This document shows positions 8,790 through 16,513 of a stretch of DNA of 64,000 nucleotides, piece after piece. Position 1 is the first letter of the stretch. Each line of letters opens with the position of its first letter. Position numbers and translations under genes: made by a program. The stretch comes from Bacteroidales bacterium (GTDB lineage: Bacteria; Bacteroidota; Bacteroidia; Bacteroidales; GCA-2748055), in assembly GCA_029210585.1 (NCBI GenBank), contig JARGFP010000021.1:20759-84758 (forward strand), in the 5' to 3' direction. The notes below the pieces were generated by a model. It saw only the letters and a list, made by a program, of their open reading frames with translations, ran no database searches and was not told the origin of the DNA.

Positions 8790-9917
8790 TTATTTTTCCG
8801 CATTCTGGAAAAAGATATCCATCAGTTCCTGGTCAACCTCGCCATTTTTATCGAAAATCCCAAAGCTGCCTTTGTAGCACCAATTGGCCCAGGCGACGCC
8901 CATTTCCTCCATCACAGTGATCATGTCGTTGTACCATCTCAGCGCGTCCTCACGGGGCGCAGGACTATATACACCGAACTCGCCGCAATACACAGGCAGG
9001 TTTCTTTCCCTTGCATATTCTACAGGCTTGCGCATCTGCTTCCTGATGGTATCGATTGTAAAGTACGTGCCGGCCCATCGCATCTGCTGGGCCAGTTCAT
9101 CGGGCCATCCTTCCAGGTCTTCCTCCTTCACAACCTGGCCGGGATATTGTACCGGTCCGTCGTAAGCCCTGATCCCGGTCCAGCTTGCCTGGTGGTGCGT
9201 AAGCGCGAAGGGAGAATAATAATGATAACTGAGCAGGATATGGGGATCCTCTTCCGGGATCTCCAGGTCGTCGAACGTATCCACCGACTGCCACCTGTTG
9301 GAGCCGATCACAATAATGCGTTCCGGCTCCAGCCCGCGAAGCACGGCAGTTGCCTCATCGATCAGCCTGTTCCACAATGCCGGATCATCAGCCACTGCCT
9401 CATTCATCAGCTCATACGCGACCATTCCCACCGGGTACTGGCTGAGCTCGGCGGAAAGGTCCCTCCACAGGTCAAAAAATTTTTCCTGTTCTTTCCTGTC
9501 GGTCCACAAGGGTTTCTCTCCTTCATTAAAGTGATGGGATCTCAGGATATGCAGGTCGACAATAACCCTGAGGCCGGTTTCCCTGCACCACCCGATGGCA
9601 TTATGCAATAGCTCGAATGCCTCCGTGTGCTGTTGCATGTTCTCGTCCCACATCTGCTCCTCATCGATGGGCAGCCTGATGTGGTCAAATCCAAGTGAGT
9701 CGATGAGCTGCACATCTTCGCGGGTAAAAAACGCTGCGCGTTCATCCCCCCTTTTATCACTCTGACTCAGAAAATGTGCAATGTTGGTTCCTCTCCTGAT
9801 TTCGAATGTTTCGAAGGCATTGCCTGTCTGGCCTGGCTGTCCGCAAGCAACCAGGGAAAAAATAAATACAGCAAGAAAAAACTTCGGTACGTGTTTGATT
9901 CCTGTTAGGTGTTTCAT
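8790..9917 (-). CDS. GH5-family glycoside hydrolase lipoprotein
   Basis: The protein has 375 residues. The N-terminus is a lipoprotein signal with a lipobox ending at Cys25 (FSLVAC). A (beta/alpha)8 barrel of the cellulase family follows: RRGTNIAHFL, HIRLPID with the conserved Arg near 81, VIVDLHIL, ELMNEA with Glu173 as likely acid/base, SYHYYSPF, and YCGEFG with Glu313 as likely nucleophile. GH5 enzymes cleave beta-linked glucans, mannans and related glycans with retention; the substrate cannot be read from sequence. The gene starts 13 bp after the alpha/beta hydrolase gene ends, so the two form an operon. Surface display on the outer membrane is plausible because residues right after the Cys lack an obvious inner-membrane retention signal. 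Confidence 0.88.
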   Translation of the reverse strand: MKHLTGIKHVPKFFLAVFIFSLVACGQPGQTGNAFETFEIRRGTNIAHFLSQSDKRGDERAAFFTREDVQLIDSLGFDHIRLPIDEEQMWDENMQQHTEAFELLHNAIGWCRETGLRVIVDLHILRSHHFNEGEKPLWTDRKEQEKFFDLWRDLSAELSQYPVGMVAYELMNEAVADDPALWNRLIDEATAVLRGLEPERIIVIGSNRWQSVDTFDDLEIPEEDPHILLSYHYYSPFALTHHQASWTGIRAYDGPVQYPGQVVKEEDLEGWPDELAQQMRWAGTYFTIDTIRKQMRKPVEYARERNLPVYCGEFGVYSPAPREDALRWYNDMITVMEEMGVAWANWCYKGSFGIFDKNGEVDQELMDIFFQNAEK

Positions 9918-9930
9918 AGTAGTTGGTATT

Positions 9931-12306
9931 TTAATGGTTCGTGAATCCGATATTATCGATGCTTACCATTCCATCCGGGGCACGATCGAATATAAATTGA
10001 ATCGAAGACAATTTTTCTTTATCAAATGCGGGATTGCCCGAATAAAAATACTGCAAATTGATTTCCACATGCTGGGGTACAGGCTCCGGTGTTGTGTCGA
10101 AATTAAATGCCTTTAATTTGTACATCGGGATTTGCTCAGGAACCATGAGCGTGTAATGCTCCGAAACAGCCACACTTGCTGTATTCCCCGCCTTGTCGGT
10201 CAGCAAGATCGTAAACCCGGTTTCCCCCGGCTCCCCGTCGCCCGTTTCATACCATGCGGATCCGGTCTCCCCGTTATCCTGACTGGTGACACCATCATTC
10301 ATCTCATCGCCTCCCGGGGATTCCCCTTGATTCATTCGTTCTCCAGGGTACCGGTCGATCACCGCCACATCAAATTGAAATGCCCCGAACGAGCGGGCTT
10401 TCAGATCGAGTGGCGGGTCAAAACGGATCATGTATTTTCCAGGGGAATCGGCATCGGAATTGTTCCACCCGATCATTGCCGTTTTCGTTCCAAGGGTTCC
10501 TTTGCGCAATTCATTTTCTTCTTCAAACAATGCAGCCAACCCATCGAAGTCAATGGCAGCGCTGTCGCCCAGTGAAGCAGTAAGCAAGTCCACATCCTCT
10601 TCAAAATCAGCTATGATATACATCCTGTTGTCGGCAAACTGGCTGATGTAGCCGGTTTCCGGAAGCCAGTCACGCCCGGTGAGATGGTCCCGGAACAGCT
10701 GTACATACCCTTTTTCCTCATCCAGCGCAGCTTTCACAAAGGCAGTTATCAGGACAAGTGCTGCCTGCTCCTGTGCTTCGGCGCTCAGAAGCACGCTCCG
10801 GTTCAGTAGCAGTCCGTTCGGATACCCCGCATCATTCACTCCCCAGCTGGTATTGAACTGTCCATGATTTGCATTCAGGATGTATAACCCGGCTTTGAAA
10901 TGATAGTCTGAATCAGAAAAACGAATCCTGTTAAACTGGTGCAGGCCCATGTAGGAATCCAGGTCCGCATCCATGGAGCCCTGTATCGCCAGGTAATTCA
11001 CATCCGAAATCGGAGTGGGCCGGTTCCCGGGGGTATACTGTCCGTCCACCGGGGCGATGGCAACAATTCCCCGGACGCCGAAACTGAAATCAAATTTTTC
11101 ACTTGCATCGTCGGGGAAACATGACAGCGCATTAAAGCAGGCAGCGATACTGACGGCTTCCCCGCCGCGTGAATGACCAACCAGGATCACCTGTTCGGTA
11201 TCTGCTTTCCCAAAAAAAGCCGAAGTCCTGTCACTGTTCCAGTTACGCAGCAGCTCCAGGTGCTTCAGCACCAGCCAGCCCCGTGCGTCATTCTCTTCCT
11301 CAAGAGAATGGTTGAAATCTGTCAGTCCATGGTTCAGGAAATTTTCATCAACGGATACGGTAAGATAGCCATGAGATGCCAGGTGTTCTGCAAGGTAGGC
11401 ATAGCCGGAATCTGAAAAATCCCTGTCAAAATGATTGCCGTGAACGATCAGGATCACAGGAAAAGGACCCGCGCCTTCAGGCATCCATACGCGTCCGTTC
11501 AGTGGCAACGCTCCTGGTCCGAATCCCCAGTAGGCGCTTCGCAGTTTACCGGGAAGCCGGTCCCAGCCTCCGAGGAACGTGCTGCCATCAACTGTCCCGG
11601 AAAGTACTGACGCTGTTTCACCAAATTCTTTCCTGTGCTTGTCGTTACCGGCACCATAGGTCAGCACATCAACTCCGTACCCTCCCGGTTGCGAAGGATC
11701 AGGAAGCGCCAGCTGGCCGACAGGATGCAGCACCTCCCGGTGCGCATCAGTATACGACGCCTGTTCCCGTCCGGGAAACGAAAGAAAAATGGTTGCCACG
11801 ATCAGGTTGGTTACACCCACACACAGGAAAAAGATATTCAGCAGCCTTTTCCTCCGGTGCAACTGTTTCCATCCCCGCGACAGGATATTTGACAATGCAC
11901 CTGCAATGAATATAAACGTGAACAGGATATAAAACAGCAGGATGAGCACTCCTTTCAGCGGAAGACTGAAATAGATAAAAAACAGGGCGCCTGCTGAAAA
12001 GAGAAGCCAGCCTGCGTGCACCGGAATCCTCCCTGCAATGATCAGCCCGGTCTTGATCATTCCGCCATACATGATGGGGAAGGCAGCTGCGATCAGTCCG
12101 GCGATGAGCATCCACCAGGGATGGAGGGATCCCAGGTGAAATATCATGTTTCCGGCAACATACAGGAGAATAACCAGCAGTGAAGCTGCAGATATCCATT
12201 TCCAGTTGCGCCTGTTCAGGCAGAAAAGGTCCTTTGTCAGTGTTGCCCACACATACCGGATTCCAGCAATGAAGTTCCTGAGTGTATCTTTCAACGGGGC
12301 GTACAT
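9931..12306 (-). CDS. Membrane-anchored alpha/beta hydrolase (esterase-like) with large C-terminal domain
   Basis: The protein has 791 residues. About five hydrophobic helices occupy residues 30-180 (for example WISAASLLVILLYVAGNMIF and LLFSAGALFFIYFSLPL). A soluble alpha/beta hydrolase domain follows: VILIVHGNHFDRDF supplies the oxyanion strand, and VILVGHSRGGEAVSIA is the nucleophile elbow with Ser in GHSRG. A late HGQF in ILNANHGQFNTSW is the candidate catalytic His. The last 250 residues look like a beta-sandwich that could bind carbohydrate. The hydrolase domain resembles chlorophyllase/PAF-acetylhydrolase-like esterases. Co-transcription with the GH5 gene suggests deacylation of a glycan or surface substrate, which is inference. 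It has its own upstream region, separated by a terminator from the oxidoreductase gene. Confidence 0.75.
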   Translation of the reverse strand: MYAPLKDTLRNFIAGIRYVWATLTKDLFCLNRRNWKWISAASLLVILLYVAGNMIFHLGSLHPWWMLIAGLIAAAFPIMYGGMIKTGLIIAGRIPVHAGWLLFSAGALFFIYFSLPLKGVLILLFYILFTFIFIAGALSNILSRGWKQLHRRKRLLNIFFLCVGVTNLIVATIFLSFPGREQASYTDAHREVLHPVGQLALPDPSQPGGYGVDVLTYGAGNDKHRKEFGETASVLSGTVDGSTFLGGWDRLPGKLRSAYWGFGPGALPLNGRVWMPEGAGPFPVILIVHGNHFDRDFSDSGYAYLAEHLASHGYLTVSVDENFLNHGLTDFNHSLEEENDARGWLVLKHLELLRNWNSDRTSAFFGKADTEQVILVGHSRGGEAVSIAACFNALSCFPDDASEKFDFSFGVRGIVAIAPVDGQYTPGNRPTPISDVNYLAIQGSMDADLDSYMGLHQFNRIRFSDSDYHFKAGLYILNANHGQFNTSWGVNDAGYPNGLLLNRSVLLSAEAQEQAALVLITAFVKAALDEEKGYVQLFRDHLTGRDWLPETGYISQFADNRMYIIADFEEDVDLLTASLGDSAAIDFDGLAALFEEENELRKGTLGTKTAMIGWNNSDADSPGKYMIRFDPPLDLKARSFGAFQFDVAVIDRYPGERMNQGESPGGDEMNDGVTSQDNGETGSAWYETGDGEPGETGFTILLTDKAGNTASVAVSEHYTLMVPEQIPMYKLKAFNFDTTPEPVPQHVEINLQYFYSGNPAFDKEKLSSIQFIFDRAPDGMVSIDNIGFTNH

Positions 12307-12364
12307 AAGCCAGTTATTGGAAATGGCGGGTTTGTTATGCTGAGATCAGGGCAAAGATGAGAAA

Positions 12365-12395
12365 AAAAGGCTGACATCTGAAATGCCAGCCTTTT
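12365..12395 (-). terminator. Rho-independent terminator of the Gfo/Idh gene
   Basis: A stem of AAAAGGCTG (12365-12373) and CAGCCTTTT (12387-12395) with an inner CAT/ATG pairing lies just beyond the stop of the minus-strand oxidoreductase gene. The A-run at 12362-12368 reads as a U-run on the minus strand. Confidence 0.75.
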
Positions 12396-12412
12396 ATCAT
12401 ACCAATAACAGG

Positions 12413-13906
12413 TTACAATAACTTCCAGCCTTCCCTGTATTCGTGCCTGATCATTTCTTCAGCAAATGGTTTGGCCTTCACTGTTGCGTGTTCGGTCTCG
12501 AAGTGCGGATGGCCGTTCTTCACGTAGAAAGTGTCTGAGCTAACAATCCTCACTTCGTCGTTGTCATTGATGTTGGTGATCTTCATTGCTTCACCATCCC
12601 AATGCAATTCGCATTTGAGATCCTGAAGGCGCACGGCCAGGTTCCCCATTACCACCATTTCATTCAGTGGTCCGGAATAATTGAAGTTCGAGCTGGGCTC
12701 CACCCTGTTTTCCGGGCTTTCCTTGCAGGCACGTACCCAATCCATCTCGTGGGAGGTTTCAACCCTGCGCAGCACCTTGGGTGCCTTGTATTCACTGGTG
12801 GCTTCCTTACCACCGATCCACAACCTTGGATTTGCAGCATAGCATCCACACATGATCTTTCCTTTCTCCCCTTCAAAGACAACACCTCCGCTCCAGTCGC
12901 CCATCATCTCTCCGTCTTTAAGTTCCGGGATCCGTTCGGGCATCATGCCGCCATCATACCAGGTGGCATGCACAGCCGGCATTGCAAACTTCGGCATATT
13001 CTCCCTGGCAGGGAATTTATAATGCACCACTTCTGCCTGGGGCGCACTTTCCGTATTGAACTGCGTGGAGCTTGCCTGGACTGCCGTTGGGTGACCAAGT
13101 TTCAGTCCCATGAAAACAGGATCCAGGATATGGCAGGCCATATCTCCCAGTGCACCTGTACCAAAGTCCCACCAGCCTCTCCAGTTCCATGGTGTATACG
13201 CTTCATGATAGGGTCGCATGGGTGCGGGGCCGATAAAGAGGTCCCAATTAAGGGTCTTCGGTACCTTCATCTTTTCATCCGGGCGTTCCAGTCCCTGCGG
13301 CCAGATCGGGCGGTTGGTCCAGGCATGCACCCGTTCAACCGCACCAATTGCGCCATCCCACAGCCATTCGCATATCGTGCGCAGTCCGTCGCCCGAATTT
13401 CCCTGGTTGCCCATCTGGGTGGCAATGCCATATTCTTCTGCTTTCAGGCGCAGTATCCTTGATTCATATACTGTATGGGTAAGCGGTTTCTGAACATACA
13501 CATGTTTGCCCAATTGCATGGCTGCCATTGCAGTGATCGCATGTGTGTGGTCGGGTGTGGCAATGACGACGGCATCAATAGAGTCTGCCATCTCATCAAA
13601 CATCTTGCGGAAATCCCGGTATTTTTTTGCACTGGGATAGTCAGCAAAGGTACCTTCCGAATAGTTCCAGTCCACATCACAGAGGGCCACGATATTTTCC
13701 GACTTCATGTTATTGATATTGGTGTGTCCCACTCCGCCAATACCGATGCCGGCAATATTCAGCTTATCACTTGGAGCAGTCCGGCCCCTGGCGCTGATAA
13801 TACCACTTGGCAGGATGGTCAGGCCGGCAGCTGCGGCTGCAGAGGTGGCAACAAACCGCCGACGTGAAACATGGTTTTTCTCACGGGGACTTTCAGGTTT
13901 TTTCAT
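12413..13906 (-). CDS. Tat-exported Gfo/Idh/MocA family oxidoreductase
   Basis: The protein has 497 residues. It begins with a twin-arginine signal (SRRRFVATSAAAAAGLTILP), so it should be folded with its cofactor before export to the periplasm. The Rossmann domain starts at LNIAGIGIGGVGHTNINN and contains the family motif VQKPLTHTVYESR (an EKP-like catalytic loop with Gln in place of Glu) and PDHTHAITAMAAM. The C-terminal half has the Gfo_Idh_MocA C-domain pattern (NWDLFIGPAPMRPYH, WRGWWDFGTGALGDMACHILD). Such exported members act on sugars or inositols with bound NAD(P); the substrate is unknown. Its stop is followed by a terminator, so it is probably monocistronic although next to the esterase/GH5 pair. 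Confidence 0.88.
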   Translation of the reverse strand: MKKPESPREKNHVSRRRFVATSAAAAAGLTILPSGIISARGRTAPSDKLNIAGIGIGGVGHTNINNMKSENIVALCDVDWNYSEGTFADYPSAKKYRDFRKMFDEMADSIDAVVIATPDHTHAITAMAAMQLGKHVYVQKPLTHTVYESRILRLKAEEYGIATQMGNQGNSGDGLRTICEWLWDGAIGAVERVHAWTNRPIWPQGLERPDEKMKVPKTLNWDLFIGPAPMRPYHEAYTPWNWRGWWDFGTGALGDMACHILDPVFMGLKLGHPTAVQASSTQFNTESAPQAEVVHYKFPARENMPKFAMPAVHATWYDGGMMPERIPELKDGEMMGDWSGGVVFEGEKGKIMCGCYAANPRLWIGGKEATSEYKAPKVLRRVETSHEMDWVRACKESPENRVEPSSNFNYSGPLNEMVVMGNLAVRLQDLKCELHWDGEAMKITNINDNDEVRIVSSDTFYVKNGHPHFETEHATVKAKPFAEEMIRHEYREGWKLL

Positions 13907-14066
13907 AGTAATTGGTTTTTATAAATTGATAGAATAATGAATAGTCATTGACAGAAACAGGCTTGAAAGTTAACAATTCAGTTTAAAAATTCCTAAACAA
14001 TACTGCGCCTCCTTGTACCTGCTGACTTTGAAAAGAAAATTAACTGAAAAATCGCCCGGGACATAT

Positions 14067-14074
14067 TACCTTTG
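14067..14074 (+). promoter_or_regulatory. Promoter -7 box for the AlbA_2 gene (possibly leaderless transcript)
   Basis: TACCTTTG matches TAnnTTTG and lies only five bases before the ATG at 14080. With the usual spacing, transcription would start at or very near the A of the start codon. No clear -33 box. Confidence 0.5.
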
Positions 14075-14079
14075 TACCC

Positions 14080-14727
14080 ATGCGGGGTGATGATGAAAAA
14101 TATATCAGGGACCTTATTGCTGAGGGAGAGCACCAGCAGCAGGACTTCAAATTTGAGATCACAAGTTCCAGGAAGATCGCTAAAACACTGGTTGCTTTTG
14201 CCAATACGGATGGGGGAAGGTTGCTGATCGGGGTGAAGGACAACGGGAAAATTTCAGGCATCAAAACCGATGAAGAGTATTACATGATCGAAGCGGCGGC
14301 ATCCCTGTTCAGCAAACCGGAAATTCCATTTGAAAGCCACCACAGGATCGTGGAGGGAAAAACCATCCTGGAAATCACGATTCTCCCGTCGGAAAAAAAA
14401 CCACACTATGCCCGCAGCGAGGAAAACCGGTGGCTGGCCTATCATCGCGTTAATGACAAGAACTTCCTGGCAGATTACATCCTGCTGCAGGTATGGAAAC
14501 GGGAAAAAAGAACCAGGGGTACCTTCATTGTTTATTCAGATAATGAGCAGAAAGTACTGGAGACATTGAACACCGGGGAATGGCTTGATCTCAATGAAAT
14601 CCATGAGCAGACCCGTTTTGGAAAAAAGACGCTGCAGCAGATTCTGATCAATCTTGTGTCACTGCAGGCGGTGAAAATGAGTTTTCGGGAAGAACAAATA
14701 CGCTTCGCCCTGGAAGAACAGCCATAA
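14080..14727 (+). CDS. AlbA_2 / Schlafen-type DNA-binding domain protein
   Basis: The protein has 215 residues and is cytoplasmic. The N-terminal 130 residues match the AlbA_2 (Schlafen-like) fold: EGEHQQQDFKFEITSSRKIAKTLVAFANTDGG, then LLIGVKDNGKISGI, then KTILEITILPSEKKPHYA, the usual E-x-K-F and AFANTDGG/GVxDxG signatures. The remaining part is a helical region that looks like a winged helix (EVLETLNTGEWLDLNEIHEQ is close to the real LETLNTGEWLDLNEIHEQ segment, then GKKTLQQILINLVSL), consistent with a regulator. Relatives are annotated as putative transcription factors or nucleic-acid-binding ATPases, without a firm role. No partner gene is adjacent in the same direction. Confidence 0.8.
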   Translation: MRGDDEKYIRDLIAEGEHQQQDFKFEITSSRKIAKTLVAFANTDGGRLLIGVKDNGKISGIKTDEEYYMIEAAASLFSKPEIPFESHHRIVEGKTILEITILPSEKKPHYARSEENRWLAYHRVNDKNFLADYILLQVWKREKRTRGTFIVYSDNEQKVLETLNTGEWLDLNEIHEQTRFGKKTLQQILINLVSLQAVKMSFREEQIRFALEEQP

Positions 14728-14783
14728 GATTTGTCGGTCGGCCTGGTTACAGGGAGCAGAACGGTTGACAGGGAGCCGGTATG

Positions 14784-15488
14784 TTAACCATTGTAACTGC
14801 TTTCTATACGCTGCAGCAACGTGGTCAGGATCCGCTTCCCGTCGGCATCCCTCCTGAATTCGGAAACAGCCCTTTCAGGCTGCGGAATCATACCGAAAAC
14901 GGTATGTTCAGGGTTGCTGATACCGGCGATATTGTCCTTTGAACCGGTTTCATTAACTGATTCCGTGATCCGTCCTTCATAATCGCAGTAACGAAACAGG
15001 ATCTGTCCTTCCTGGCGCATTCCCACAAGCACCTTTTCATCTGCTTCAAAGTTGCCAAAGGCAGTTGCTATGGGCGTACGGAAAACCTCATCCGGATCCA
15101 AATCAGCTGTTATTGCATTCAGCTGGTTTTCTGCCTTAATATACACATGTTTGCAGATGAACCTTCCCGTGCTGTTCAGCTTCAGCTCCCCCTGCAGCAG
15201 TCCTGTCTCGCATAGCAACCGGAAACCGTTGCCGAACCCGATCACATATCCCCCCCGGGAAACAAATGTTTCCAGGTAATGCAATGCCGGCGATTCGTCG
15301 AGACACTGATGCCCCGGCTCAAGGTGGTTGCAGGGAAAACCTCCCCCGATGAACAGCGCACCCAGGTCCGCATACGATTCTTCCAGGTACCATACTTCAC
15401 GGACCTCCTTATTGAAATACTGCCTGAGAATATGGACCAGTTCCGCATCTCCGTGTCCACCGGGATATTTCAGTACGCCAAATTTCAT
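14784..15488 (-). CDS. PurQ-like glutaminase homologue lacking catalytic Cys and His
   Basis: The protein has 234 residues, the PurQ length. PurQ landmarks are present: MKFGVLKYPGGHGD, GALFIGGGFP, FICKHVYIKAEN, ILFRYCD, GSKDNIAGISNP and PQPERA. In active PurQ the nucleophile lies in GICNGFQ and the triad His in MPHPE. Here the first motif reads GFGNGFR, with Gly86 replacing Cys, and the second reads IPQPE, with Gln203 replacing His; only Glu205 remains. The IAHGEG loop is also changed to IATAFG. It therefore should not hydrolyse glutamine for FGAM synthesis. It may be a structural or regulatory pseudo-glutaminase or may feed on free ammonia. A strong promoter (15510-15540) argues that it is expressed. 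Confidence 0.85.
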   Translation of the reverse strand: MKFGVLKYPGGHGDAELVHILRQYFNKEVREVWYLEESYADLGALFIGGGFPCNHLEPGHQCLDESPALHYLETFVSRGGYVIGFGNGFRLLCETGLLQGELKLNSTGRFICKHVYIKAENQLNAITADLDPDEVFRTPIATAFGNFEADEKVLVGMRQEGQILFRYCDYEGRITESVNETGSKDNIAGISNPEHTVFGMIPQPERAVSEFRRDADGKRILTTLLQRIESSYNG

Positions 15489-15509
15489 AGAAAGCAAGCT
15501 TGATGGTTT

Positions 15510-15540
15510 CAAAGTTATATATAAAAGTGAATCAGCCAAA
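15510..15540 (-). promoter_or_regulatory. Promoter of the PurQ-like gene
   Basis: On the minus strand, TTTG (15540-15537), 19 bp, then TAACTTTG (15517-15510). Both boxes and their spacing fit the Bacteroidota consensus TTTG-N19-21-TAnnTTTG. The ATG follows 21 bp downstream at 15488. Confidence 0.7.
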
Positions 15541-15652
15541 TGGCAGAGTGATGTCATTTCAGCAGAAGACAGTCCCTGCAACCAGTTCCTTTGTTGTTAT
15601 CCGATTAATCATTAGATTTACAAAGCACCTTACAGCACAGCAAGAAAGTGAT

Positions 15653-16504
15653 ATGGATATAGATGAAAAGGAGATCAGGCGCTTTCAGTCAACGATCAGC
15701 AAACATTCCACATACGATTTCAGTGAGTACTCCGTCAACTCCCTTAAAAGAAGATTATCAAAGCTGCTGAAGGATTACGGATCAGATTTCAACAGGCTCA
15801 TCATGACAATTGAGTCTGATGCTGTCGTCATGGAGCAGGTGGTAAAGAGAATTACCGTTAACACAACCGAACTTTTCCGGGACCCGAAAATATGGCGAAA
15901 CATCATGCTGGAGCTGCTGCCTCGCTTCAGCACATACCCCTCTATAAACGTCTGGCATCCGGGGTGCTCTACAGGACAGGAAGTCTATTCCATGATGATT
16001 GTCCTGGATCAGCTCGGATTGCTTGAAAGATCCAATATCTTCGCAAGCGACCTGAATACGGACGTGCTTGAAAAGGCCAGGGCCGGGACTTACAGGCTCA
16101 GGTTCAACAGGGAGTATGTCGACAATTTCAATGAAGTATTTCAGCAGGGGGTAAATGGCCGGCCGGAACAGGAATACAAACCATTCCGGTCCTATTTCAG
16201 TATCGATGAAACCAGGGACCTGATCAGGATGAATAAATTCCTTTGTGAAAAGCCGGTGTACAAAAAAATTGACCTGGTGATGGATGATAATCCCTTTTTT
16301 ATGAATTTTGACATTATCATCTGCAGGAACGTAATTATCTATTTCAATTATGCATTGCAAAACAGGGTCCTGTCATTGTTCCACCGGAACATGCACGAAA
16401 ACGGGTGCCTGGTCCTGGGGCTGCATGAATCCATTATTGGTCCATGTGGCAACCTGTTCACGAAACGGGATCATTTTTATGTAAAGCGAGACAATAAAAC
16501 CTGA
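15653..16504 (+). CDS. cheR: CheR-type protein-glutamate methyltransferase
   Basis: The protein has 283 residues. An N-terminal helical CheR domain (KEIRRFQSTISKHSTYDFSEYSVNSLKRRLSKLL) precedes the SAM-binding domain: VNTTELFRDPKIWRNI, then VWHPGCSTGQEVYSMMI (motif I), FASDLNTDVLEKARAGTY, and FDIIICRNVIIYFNYALQ. This family methylates glutamates of chemoreceptors. No CheB, CheA, CheW or MCP gene is seen in the window. Instead it heads a run of GAF/PAS sensor genes and starts 9 bp before the first, so a target among those membrane sensors is a reasonable inference. The start at 15653 is preferred because the CheR fold begins right there; the open frame extends up to 15500 without homology. Confidence 0.9.
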   Translation: MDIDEKEIRRFQSTISKHSTYDFSEYSVNSLKRRLSKLLKDYGSDFNRLIMTIESDAVVMEQVVKRITVNTTELFRDPKIWRNIMLELLPRFSTYPSINVWHPGCSTGQEVYSMMIVLDQLGLLERSNIFASDLNTDVLEKARAGTYRLRFNREYVDNFNEVFQQGVNGRPEQEYKPFRSYFSIDETRDLIRMNKFLCEKPVYKKIDLVMDDNPFFMNFDIIICRNVIIYFNYALQNRVLSLFHRNMHENGCLVLGLHESIIGPCGNLFTKRDHFYVKRDNKT

Positions 16505-16513
16505 CGGACCAAT

